DNA of 41,498 nt from a virus. The stretch is taken from positions 1 through 41,498 of the IMG/VR virus record IMGVR_UViG_3300036832_000123. One strand, written 5' to 3'. The position numbers and the translations under genes are program-made. Of this stretch, positions 5,870 to 12,698 are shown piece after piece (position 1 is the stretch's first letter; every line of letters begins with the position of its first letter). Below the pieces are notes generated by a model, which was given only the letters and a program-made list of their open reading frames with translations, ran no database searches and had not been told where the DNA came from.

Positions 5870-7775
5870 CGGCAAAAAGATCATGGCTCGAATCGACTAC
5901 GCTGGCGGCCAGGGCCCAAAGGCCGCTAAGCGCGTCCCAGGTGCGAAAGCTGAATGGGACAAGACCGTAACACCAAACATATTCAAGGGCTGGAGCTATC
6001 CGCTCTCGATGGATACCTGCCGGGCTCTGCGGAATGAGTTCGGAGATGACCTGAAGGTCGCCGAGCCGCTCGCTGAATGGGCGCGCGCGGAGATCGCCAA
6101 GGAACGTAGCCTTGAGGAATTCCGCGAAGAGCAGCTAGCGAACGTCAACTTCCCCCGCGTACAGGAGGAAGCTCCGCAGCTCTTCAAGGCGATGATGAAC
6201 CGCAAGTACCAGCTCGCCGGTACGGCGTTCATGCTCGCCGGTAAGCAGGTTATCCTCGGTGATGACCCCGGACTCGGCAAGACGCTCCAGGCGCTAGCCG
6301 CCATGATCGAGAGCGATGCGAAAGAAATCCTGGTGGCATGCCGGCGAACCGCGACCCGGACAGTCTGGGAACGCGAAACGCTACGCTGGACCGACATCAA
6401 GCCGTTCGTCGCCCAGGGTGGTCGTCCCGAGCGCGAGGCGGCGATGAAGGCATACGACGCCTACCAAGGTGGCCGGAAGATGCTGATCGTCAACATCGAG
6501 ATGGTCCGCGCTAAGCGTCAGGAGATATGCCCGGCTACGCCGAATGGCGTCTGCGCTTTTGGCGAACGCCCGCCCGCCGGACATATCAAGCACGAGTACC
6601 ACTCGACACCGGAATGGCCGTTCCTGTCGCAGGGAACTATGTGGGACGCGATCGTCTTTGACGAGTCGCATAACCTGCTCGCCTCTACCGCGAACATTCA
6701 AAGCAAGCGCATAACGCAGGCGAGGTTCGGCGCGGTACAGATTCGTAAGCGCCTGCGTCCCGGCGGCCTAGCCATAGCGCTCTCGGGCACTCCGTTCCGT
6801 TCCAAGCTTGAGAAGGGATGGGGAACGCTCAATTGGCTACGCCCCGACGTGTTCGGAAGCTACTGGCGCTGGGCCGAGACGTACTTTGGAGTCGAGCAAG
6901 GCACATACGGCAAGATAGTCGGCGGTGGCGACAAGGTGCTCGAACCACGCAACCCCTCGGCCTGGGACCATATGCTGAGGCCGTACTACCTGAAGCGTAC
7001 CAAGGCGGAAGCTGCCCCCGACTTGCCACCTATCACGTTTGCCGGGACACCGATCGATCCCGATGATGAGAACAGTCCGTGCTACGTCCAACTGGATATG
7101 TCGCCCGAGCAGTCTAAGGCGTACTGGCAGATGGAGTCCCTCGCGGAAGCTACCCTGGATACGGGTACCATTACCGCGACCGGCGTACTCGCCGAGATCA
7201 CGCGCCTGCGCCAGTTCGCTACCGCGAACCATATCCACGGCGAGGGTAGGCAACATCTAGTGCCCACTCTCCCGTCGAACAAGATCGAGTGGCTCATCGA
7301 CTTCATGCAGGAGCGCCAGGAAACCGGCCAGAAGGTGGTTATCGCTAGTAGCTTCACGAGCATGGTCGAGCTAGCGGCCGACACGATCCGGCACCAATGT
7401 AACATGGAAGTCCTAACCCTAACCGGCGCCACGTCCGACCGCGACCGCGTAGACCTTGTGGCGCGGTTCCAGGACACGAACGATAGCCTCCAGGTAGTAT
7501 GTCTGAACCGGGACGCGGGTGGTGAATCGATTACCCTGGACGCGGCCGACGAGATGGTGATCCTTGATATGCCGTGGATCTCCGACCGCGACGAACAGCT
7601 GATCTCTCGTATTCACCGTGTCTCCAGGATACATAAGGTGACGATCTATCGCCTGGTATCTATCGATACGATCGACCAGTGGCTCGCTAACCTCAACGAC
7701 GAGCAGCGCGAGGTGGTAAAGAACGCTAGCCCCAGGAAGATAAGTGAACTCGCCGTCGCAGGAAGTCCCTCGTGA
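5838..7775 (+). CDS. SNF2/SWI2-type superfamily 2 DNA helicase/translocase (645 aa)
   Basis: An ATP-dependent DNA translocase or helicase, probably for phage replication or recombination. Walker A is GDDPGLGKT at about residue 141, the DEAD-box motif II is DESHN at about 275, followed by ALSGTPF (motif III). The C-terminal half has VVIASSF, NRDAGGESITLDAADEMVILD and the arginine-finger motif QLISRIHRVSR at about 587. ATG 5838 with AAGGG upstream is preferred. ATG 5883 is the alternative, and the frame is also open farther upstream inside the HNH gene. The N-terminal 120 residues form a HARP-like or accessory segment. The stop overlaps a GTG start (GTGA at 7772). Confidence 0.88.
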   Translation: MVNLNAVVTTNGKKIMARIDYAGGQGPKAAKRVPGAKAEWDKTVTPNIFKGWSYPLSMDTCRALRNEFGDDLKVAEPLAEWARAEIAKERSLEEFREEQLANVNFPRVQEEAPQLFKAMMNRKYQLAGTAFMLAGKQVILGDDPGLGKTLQALAAMIESDAKEILVACRRTATRTVWERETLRWTDIKPFVAQGGRPEREAAMKAYDAYQGGRKMLIVNIEMVRAKRQEICPATPNGVCAFGERPPAGHIKHEYHSTPEWPFLSQGTMWDAIVFDESHNLLASTANIQSKRITQARFGAVQIRKRLRPGGLAIALSGTPFRSKLEKGWGTLNWLRPDVFGSYWRWAETYFGVEQGTYGKIVGGGDKVLEPRNPSAWDHMLRPYYLKRTKAEAAPDLPPITFAGTPIDPDDENSPCYVQLDMSPEQSKAYWQMESLAEATLDTGTITATGVLAEITRLRQFATANHIHGEGRQHLVPTLPSNKIEWLIDFMQERQETGQKVVIASSFTSMVELAADTIRHQCNMEVLTLTGATSDRDRVDLVARFQDTNDSLQVVCLNRDAGGESITLDAADEMVILDMPWISDRDEQLISRIHRVSRIHKVTIYRLVSIDTIDQWLANLNDEQREVVKNASPRKISELAVAGSPS

Positions 7776-7927
7776 GCAGCGAAGAGAAGCGCCTGGAGCG
7801 ACACCGGCGCTACAACCAGAGTGCTAAGGGCCAGAAGCGGAACAAGCGCTACGAGCAGAAACATCCCGAACGTAGAGTTAGATGGGAGGAAGCCCGAAAT
7901 GCCATCAGACCAAGAACCGGCTGGTAA
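7772..7927 (+). CDS. very basic small protein (51 aa)
   Basis: The GTG at 7772 lies in a GTGA overlap with the helicase stop, and the stop is TAA at 7925-7927. The peptide starts MSSEEKRLERHRRYNQS and is dominated by Arg, Lys, Glu and Tyr, with an RYNQSAKGQKRNKRY segment like the short repeats of many actinophage Arg-rich proteins. It is probably nucleic-acid-binding. The coupling overlap and the compositional pattern support it being real, although it overlaps the next gene by 29 bases. Confidence 0.55.
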   Translation: MSSEEKRLERHRRYNQSAKGQKRNKRYEQKHPERRVRWEEARNAIRPRTGW

Positions 7928-8093
7928 AACAGAGTTCGAGCTAGACAATCTCTGGTACGAGTCCTTCACGGACAAGGTCCGTTCCTTCGGCAAAAAGTGG
8001 CCAGACCCCTTGACGGCCTACGAGTACGACCAGTGCGAAGTCTACGCCGATTCCATCGTACGCCGGCCCAAGAGCGAAGAATTCAATGGTTAA
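7899..8093 (+). CDS. small acidic hypothetical protein (64 aa)
   Basis: ATG at 7899 follows a GGGAGGA ribosome-binding site about 8 bases upstream. The frame is open farther upstream, but no better start exists. The protein (MPSDQEPAGKTEFELDN...) is acidic and Trp/Tyr-containing, probably a single helical domain. It overlaps the next gene by 8 bases. No family is recognised. Confidence 0.6.
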   Translation: MPSDQEPAGKTEFELDNLWYESFTDKVRSFGKKWPDPLTAYEYDQCEVYADSIVRRPKSEEFNG

Positions 8094-8850
8094 CATCCCG
8101 CGCCAGGCGAACGTCACCGAGATCCGTAAGGAGTTGATGGACAAGTACGGCTACACCTACGACGACGTCAATGACGTTCTTTTCTACACGGCCGATAACA
8201 AAAAGAGTACCGGCCGGGATAGTGAATGGAAAACTCCGGACGCGGAAGGATTCATTACTGTCCGTTACTACGGCCTAAGCCGTTTCACAATCGAAGATTT
8301 CCGAGAATTCACCGGAAAAAGACTAGCCAAACATCCCGATTTGTCGTATAATCGGGAGGGTAAGGGACTCCCTATTAGGGAACGCATAGAGAAAGGTACC
8401 AGGCATATGCCACCTGCGAAAGGTCGCCGGGCTGCAACGGCACCGCCGCCGCCTGCCGAGCCAGAAGCCAACGGACAGGTTGACTTCCAGAAGTACATCA
8501 GCAAGGACCTGTCGCCGACGATGGCGGACTACGTGGAGTGGTTCGAGCAGGAGGTCGCCTCCCTGGACGACATCCCGGTCGACAAGATCCTCGTGCTCGG
8601 CGTGTCGTTGTACGGCCACTTCCAGAAGTCCGACTTCAACATCGACCGCCGGGAAGCCCGGCGTGCGAATCGCGCGCCTGCGCCCGAGCCTGAGCCCGAG
8701 CCGGCCAAGCCCGCCCGTGGCGGCCGTGGTCGCAGCCGCGCCGCTGCGCCCGAGCCTGAGCCCGAGACTGAGCCCGAGCCCGCAGCCCGTCGTGGCCGCG
8801 GACGCCCCAGCCGTGCCGGTACCAGGGCCGGCGCAGAGGCTCCGTACTAA
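8086..8850 (+). CDS. Two-part protein: unknown N-terminal region joined in frame to a pre-exonuclease conserved protein (254 aa)
   Basis: From ATG 8086 the frame gives 254 residues. Residues 1-107 form a soluble mixed region of no known family. Residues from 108 (MPPAKGRRAA, ATG at 8407) look like a separate gene that actinophages often carry just before the Cas4-type exonuclease, with VDFQKYISKDLSPTMADYVEWF and HFQKSDFN motifs. The last 55 residues are low-complexity: Pro-Glu repeats alternating with GRGR blocks, similar to the SSB tail at 11412. A promoter at 8324-8352 lies inside the frame. Either the gene is a fusion, or two products are made, the shorter being 147 aa (8407-8850). Its role is unknown. 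Confidence 0.65.
   Translation: MVNIPRQANVTEIRKELMDKYGYTYDDVNDVLFYTADNKKSTGRDSEWKTPDAEGFITVRYYGLSRFTIEDFREFTGKRLAKHPDLSYNREGKGLPIRERIEKGTRHMPPAKGRRAATAPPPPAEPEANGQVDFQKYISKDLSPTMADYVEWFEQEVASLDDIPVDKILVLGVSLYGHFQKSDFNIDRREARRANRAPAPEPEPEPAKPARGGRGRSRAAAPEPEPETEPEPAARRGRGRPSRAGTRAGAEAPY
8324..8352 (+). promoter_or_regulatory. internal promoter: TAGCCA-N17-TATAAT
   Basis: GAC-TAGCCA (8324-8329) is followed by a 17-base spacer and TATAAT (8347-8352), then CG. The GACTAG start of the -35 region, the spacing and the CG after -10 match the sites at 5399-5428 and 39568-39596. It lies inside the 8086-8850 frame, 54 bases before the ATG at 8407, and would allow separate expression of the C-terminal protein and the genes after it. 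Confidence 0.5.
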
Positions 8851-8859
8851 CCACCCAAC

Positions 8860-8909
8860 GTCCCAGGCGGTCGGCTCCCCACCACCCCAGTGGCCCGGCC
8901 GTCTGGGAC
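8860..8909 (+). terminator. long-stem hairpin in the gap before the second HNH gene
   Basis: GTCCCAGGCGG (8860-8870) can pair with CCGTCTGGGAC (8899-8909) over 11 positions with one G-T wobble, leaving a 28-base C-rich loop. No U-run follows, so it is not a classical rho-independent terminator. It could still attenuate transcription or mark the end of the original transcript, since it lies between the 8086-8850 gene and the HNH/exonuclease locus. Confidence 0.4.
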
Positions 8910-8925
8910 CCCACAAGGGGAAGTC

Positions 8926-9375
8926 ATGGCGAGTGATCTGCCTACGCTCCGGACGAGCGAGCGCGGTACTGGAATTGGGCGCCCGATAACATCGCAGACC
9001 AAAAGCGCTCAGACGCAACGCTGTAGGCGTGCTAGGGGATCTGCTAGTTTGCGGTGGTGTGTTCGCTGTATTGAGGATGGAATCAACAAACGTGCTCTAG
9101 ACTGGGCCCATATTCACGGAGAGCTAGGAACTGATCCTTGGGCTGATTTTGTCCCTTTGTGTCGTAGCTGTCATATGAAGTACGACAACTCTGAATCAAG
9201 ATGGGGCGATCCAGAATATCGGAAACGTCTATCCGAATCGCTACGCAGGAAAGCTATCGAACAATGGAAAGATCCCGATATGCGCAGGAGGATGTCAGAG
9301 GGACGAAAGCATAGTATCGAAACACTTAACTGGATCGGTCGGCGTCCAAGAGGTGAAAGGGGGCGATTCAAATGA
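8926..9375 (+). CDS. HNH homing endonuclease whose first residues copy the exonuclease start (149 aa)
   Basis: ATG 8926 follows AAGGGGAAG. Residues 5-14 (LPTLRTSERG) are identical to residues 5-14 of the protein starting at 9372, though the DNA differs at many third positions. The rest is an HNH endonuclease: WCVRC, LDWAHIHGELGTDPWADFVPLCRSCH (key residues His and the Cys pairs), then a basic helical tail with repeated YRKRLSESLRRK/MRRRMSEGRK motifs like NUMOD DNA-binding modules. Codon use is more AT-rich than in neighbours. The stop overlaps the ATG at 9372 (ATGA). It probably inserted into the exonuclease 5' end. Confidence 0.8.
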   Translation: MASDLPTLRTSERGTGIGRPITSQTKSAQTQRCRRARGSASLRWCVRCIEDGINKRALDWAHIHGELGTDPWADFVPLCRSCHMKYDNSESRWGDPEYRKRLSESLRRKAIEQWKDPDMRRRMSEGRKHSIETLNWIGRRPRGERGRFK

Positions 9376-10354
9376 CAGCGGAACTTCCCACTCTCAGGAC
9401 TTCAGAGCGTGGTGTATTTAAGCGCTGTCCGTTACGCAGCGCTGGTGGTGGGAATTCCGGATGGGCTACAGGCAGCGCTCCCCACAAGCTGACGCGCTCT
9501 GGTTCGGCGTAGGCATACATGAAGCTCTCGCCCATTGGTATCTGAAGGGTACACGCCGAGGCAAGCATCCGGCCGATACCTGGGAAGAGTGGACACGCGA
9601 AGAAATTGCGTTCGCTAAGACATATCTTGATGAGACGTTTGATGAGCCCGTCTGGATTGACGCGGTAGAACTTGGCGCGGCTATGCTTGAAGAGTATGTC
9701 GAAGTCTACGGCCAGGACCCCGAATGGGATATCATCTCCATAGAGCAGCCATTCCGCGTCCGCATTCTGCGAGAGGGAAAGCCGGTCGCCTACTTCACCT
9801 CTCGCTGGGACGGCGTACTCCGCAATCTTGAGGACGGCAAGATATGGCTTCTGGAGAACAAGTCCGCGGCCCAGATCGTTACCGCCTACCTTGAGCTAGA
9901 TGATCAGGGAGGTTCCTACTGGGCCGTAGCATCACAACTTCTCCGTGCTAAGGGAATCCTGAAGCCGGGAGAGCATATCGAAGGCATCATCTACAACTTC
10001 CTGCGGAAAGCATTCCCTGATGAACGTCCGCAAAATGAAGACGGTCTACGTCTTAACAAAGACAATTCCATTTCCAAGAGGCAGCCTGTCAAACTATTCC
10101 ACCGAGAGCCAATGGATCGCTCTCCAAAAGAACAAGCCACTCAGCTCGCGCGGATAGCTGATGAAGTCACCGTGATGAACGCAATCCGCGAAGGCACTAT
10201 CCCTATCACTAAGACGCCGACGAAAGACTGCCCGCGGTGCCCATTCTGGGTGCCGTGTACGCTTCACGAGCGCGGTAGCGAAGCGTATAAGTCAGTTCTA
10301 AACTCCAACTACCGACAGATAGACCCGTATGCGGACAATAGAAAGAGTGCGTGA
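9372..10354 (+). CDS. Cas4/RecB-type PD-(D/E)XK exonuclease with an interrupted reading frame
   Basis: An Fe-S exonuclease for DNA end processing, the partner of the Sak4-like ATPase downstream. From ATG 9372 the frame reads LPTLRTSERGVFKRCP, the usual start of these actinophage proteins, and then runs out of frame to a TAG near 9510. The body (WWWEF from 9443, GVGIHEALAHWY, RWDGVL, LLENKSAA with the catalytic Asp and ENK, and the CPRCPFWVPC cluster) lies in the -1 frame, open from 9422, with a possible ATG at 9461 giving 297 residues. Removing 5 bases (TTACG, 9432-9436) would restore CPQRWWW. The cluster needs the N-terminal Cys, so an intact protein would require frameshifting. It may be a damaged gene. 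Confidence 0.75.
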
Positions 10355-11286
10355 TGCCACCAACAAGAGGTCTGCGAGGCGCAAGGCCAGGAACGCAGAC
10401 AAGGCAATCAGCGAAGCAGTCAAGGGAAGCGCCGCTCTCGATGATGGAGGCGGACGTTGAGATCCATGAGGAGGATCTATCTACGTCCGGCAAGACCGCG
10501 CCGGTCAACATCCTGGTCCACGGGCCGTCCGGCCACGGCAAGACTCTCCTAGCCGGTGGCGCGGCCGACGGTACGCGCCCGGTGACCTTCCTGTCTACCG
10601 AGACGGAAGGGGTAGCCAGTGCCCGCGCCGTTGGTAGTCAGGCCAAGCTATGGCGCTGTCCTTCCTGGGAACACGCCGTCGCCGGGGTCAAGAAGGCAGA
10701 GCAAGAGTTCACGATCGAAGACTGGATGGTTGTCGATTCCGGGACCAAGATGCAAGAAATGTACATGCGGTGGATTCTGGAGCGTGAGAACCAGATCAAC
10801 CCGCAGCGCGACCTCGACATCCCGGCGATTCAGAACCACCAGAAATACCAGAACGGATTCAAGCGCTGGACCGACCGCCTGATCGACGGCAACTTCAACG
10901 TGATCTTCATCACTACGAGCATGACCGCCGACGACGCCGAAGGTGAGGAGCGTATCATCCCCCACCTCCTGGGCAAGAAAGGCGAGATATCTGACTATGT
11001 CAGCTCTCAGTTCTCGGTCGCCCTGTACTATTCAGTGGCGCGCGAGTCCCGTGAGATGCGCGGCGCGATCCTACGCCGTGCTCTTGCTCAGCCGTACCCT
11101 CCCTGGTACGCCAAGGACCGTTATATGGCCCTCGGGCGGTCCTGGGACGTGGAGGATGGCGACTACTTCGCCATGTCGCGAATGATCGAAGCAATCGACA
11201 AGGCAAGGGGAGCCGCAAATGCCCAGGAAACAAGTGCCCGGCGCTCCGTCCCTCGCCAGACTCGTCGATCCCGGAACGCAGTCTAG
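10351..11286 (+). CDS. Sak4-like RecA-fold ATPase (phage recombinase/annealing factor, 311 aa)
   Basis: Predicted single-strand annealing or strand-exchange ATPase working with the SSB at 11412. Walker A is HGPSGHGKT (about residues 56-64), the Walker B-like segment is MVVDSGTKM, and the FITTSMT segment fits the sensor region of the Sak4/RecA-like family. GTG 10351 and ATG 10354 both overlap the exonuclease stop. A later ATG at 10441 would remove a Lys/Arg/Gln-rich, poorly conserved start of 30 residues and cannot be excluded. The C-terminal 25 residues are low-complexity and share DNA with the next small gene. Confidence 0.8.
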   Translation: MMPPTRGLRGARPGTQTRQSAKQSREAPLSMMEADVEIHEEDLSTSGKTAPVNILVHGPSGHGKTLLAGGAADGTRPVTFLSTETEGVASARAVGSQAKLWRCPSWEHAVAGVKKAEQEFTIEDWMVVDSGTKMQEMYMRWILERENQINPQRDLDIPAIQNHQKYQNGFKRWTDRLIDGNFNVIFITTSMTADDAEGEERIIPHLLGKKGEISDYVSSQFSVALYYSVARESREMRGAILRRALAQPYPPWYAKDRYMALGRSWDVEDGDYFAMSRMIEAIDKARGAANAQETSARRSVPRQTRRSRNAV

Positions 11287-11410
11287 GGACTGGCTTAGGA
11301 AGCACGTCGAGAAACGTCACTTCGGAATCCGGTTCGTCACGATAGGAGAGCATAACGCAAATCACCGGCTCGAACAAGAACACCTAGATCACACTCACGA
11401 AGGGACATGA
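11219..11410 (+). CDS. small basic hypothetical protein (63 aa)
   Basis: ATG 11219 has AAGGGGAG upstream and overlaps the last 68 bases of the ATPase gene in another frame. The protein (MPRKQVPGAPSLARLV...) is basic at first and His-rich at the end (RHFGIRFVTIGEHNANHRLEQEHLDHTHEGT), which could be a metal-binding tail. It ends one base before the SSB start codon. Its placement in an unbroken operon supports a real gene, but no family is recognised. Confidence 0.5.
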   Translation: MPRKQVPGAPSLARLVDPGTQSRDWLRKHVEKRHFGIRFVTIGEHNANHRLEQEHLDHTHEGT

Positions 11411-11411
11411 C

Positions 11412-12248
11412 ATGGTACGCATTCGGCAGGAAGATGTCGAAGACCTTGACGTCGATGAACTCGACGCACTCGAATACTCCACCGAGACGTTCGACAGCTA
11501 CGACGGCGAAGTGCCGCCCAAGGATCTCGAACTCACCGGCTATACCAAGAAGATGTGGTGGACCCGCTCCCAGGCGGGCGACCCCATGTTCAAGGTTCTC
11601 TGGGTCGCGGCCGACAACGACGGCGATCTGGAAGAGTACAACGACTGCCCCTTCTGGCTCAACTACGCCCTCAACGGCGGCTCCAAGTTCCGGTGGGCAC
11701 CGTTCCTGGATGTCTACGGCATCACGCTCCGACAGATCAAGAAGCGCGAGATCGACCTGGCCGACAAGGACGACCAGAACGGCGCGCCCATCAACAAGAT
11801 CGGCAGCTTCCGTCCCGGTGAGGAGAACGATGAAGCCTGGTGCCGCATCATTACCGGCAGCGAGCGCTACAACGGCGAGCCGAAGCCGGCCATCGCGGAA
11901 TGGCTTCCGTACGAGGCAGGCGACGAGGCAGATGACGAGCCCGACGACGACTATGAGGAGGACGAGCCAGAAGACGAGCCAGAGCCAGAGCCTGAGCCCG
12001 AGCCGGCGCGCGGACGCGGACGGAGCGCAGGCCGTGGCACGGCCCGGAGCGCGCCTGCAAAGGCCGAGCCGGCGACCGCGCGTAGGGGAACCCGCGCGAC
12101 CGCGCCGACCCCGGAAAAGCCCGCTCCGGCCCGTGGAGCGCGGAGTGCCCGAGTCGATAAGGGTGCTTCTGCAGAAACCAAGGTAGCGGCCACGCGCGGG
12201 CGCGGGCGCGGGCGCGCGCAAGGCAGCAACGACGACCCGCCGTTTTAA
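11412..12248 (+). CDS. single-stranded DNA-binding protein with classical C-terminal tip (278 aa)
   Basis: Likely binds ssDNA during replication and recombination and recruits partners. The N-terminal 170 residues form the domain seen in actinophage SSB-type proteins next to Sak4 (MWWTRSQAGDPMFKVLWVA, CPFWLNYALN, RWAPFLDVYG). A long disordered tail follows: Asp/Glu-rich, then Pro-Glu repeats, then Arg-Gly blocks. The protein ends NDDPPF, the acidic-Pro-Pro-Phe tip that lets bacterial SSBs bind their partners. The tail resembles that of the 8086-8850 protein. ATG 11412 follows GAAGGGA. Its longer overlapping frame from 11407 is an Arg/Ser/Thr-rich shadow. Confidence 0.8.
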   Translation: MVRIRQEDVEDLDVDELDALEYSTETFDSYDGEVPPKDLELTGYTKKMWWTRSQAGDPMFKVLWVAADNDGDLEEYNDCPFWLNYALNGGSKFRWAPFLDVYGITLRQIKKREIDLADKDDQNGAPINKIGSFRPGEENDEAWCRIITGSERYNGEPKPAIAEWLPYEAGDEADDEPDDDYEEDEPEDEPEPEPEPEPARGRGRSAGRGTARSAPAKAEPATARRGTRATAPTPEKPAPARGARSARVDKGASAETKVAATRGRGRGRAQGSNDDPPF

Positions 12249-12249
12249 C

Positions 12250-12348
12250 AACCCCATAGCCCGAGCGCTAGCAGAAGAGGTCAGGCGGCTCCGTGAGGAA
12301 ACCCATCAGGATTTCCTCCGGGCCGTCTGGTCCGGGAAGTGGCCGTGA
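12250..12348 (+). other. coding-like frame without a start codon, containing a hairpin
   Basis: In the frame ending at TGA 12346-12348, codons from 12250 read as a plausible amphipathic helix (ARALAEEVRRLREETHQDF, then LRAVWSGKWP), but no ATG, GTG or TTG exists after the upstream stop at 12184. The TGA overlaps the MazG-like gene start. A hairpin lies within it: GAGGAAA (12295-12301) pairs with TTTCCTC (12312-12318), extended by CCG/CGG with one bulge. The frame may be a remnant, a start at a rare codon (ATA 12256), or a shifted extension of the SSB frame. The hairpin may be the real element. Confidence 0.3.
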
Positions 12349-12698
12349 TGAGTTACCAGGATGACAGTATCGACTGGCAGATCGTCGAATTCGTTGACAA
12401 CTGGCTCGATGAGAACGTCTCCCAGGTATACAAGGACCAGCCGCTAGCACAGGACTGGGCGCGGATCTCCAAGGGTATCGAGGAACTTGGCGAAACCGTA
12501 GAAGCGTTCATTAGCAGTACCGGACAGAACCCGCGCAAGCCGGTCGACCCAACAATCGAGAAGATGATTTACGAGCTAGCCGATACGGCGCTCACGGCTA
12601 TCCTGGCAATACAGCACTTCACGAAAGACCCGATCGAGACTCGCAGGATTCTGCTAGCCAAGCAGAACGCAATCTACCAGAGGATTGTTAATGCGTAG
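12348..12698 (+). CDS. MazG-like nucleotide pyrophosphohydrolase (116 aa)
   Basis: Predicted all-alpha NTP pyrophosphohydrolase that would act on (d)NTPs or ppGpp-type signals. The core is ISKGIEELGETVEAF (the Glu-rich metal-binding helix) and later ELADTALTAILAIQHF (the second metal-site helix), in the order of MazG/phage MazG-like families. ATG 12348 has GGGAAG 9 bases upstream. A GTG at 12339 would add three residues. The gene begins the nucleotide-metabolism operon and overlaps the next gene by 8 bases. Confidence 0.75.
   Translation: MSYQDDSIDWQIVEFVDNWLDENVSQVYKDQPLAQDWARISKGIEELGETVEAFISSTGQNPRKPVDPTIEKMIYELADTALTAILAIQHFTKDPIETRRILLAKQNAIYQRIVNA

Noticed and set aside
9090-9110. TAGACT within the second HNH gene
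   Set aside because: No -10 box follows at 16-19 bases, so the -35 match alone is not enough for a promoter call.
11407-12186. Long open frame overlapping the SSB gene in another frame
   Set aside because: Its translation is Arg/Ser/Thr-rich without domains. The SSB frame has the recognised domain, a good start and the DDPPF end.
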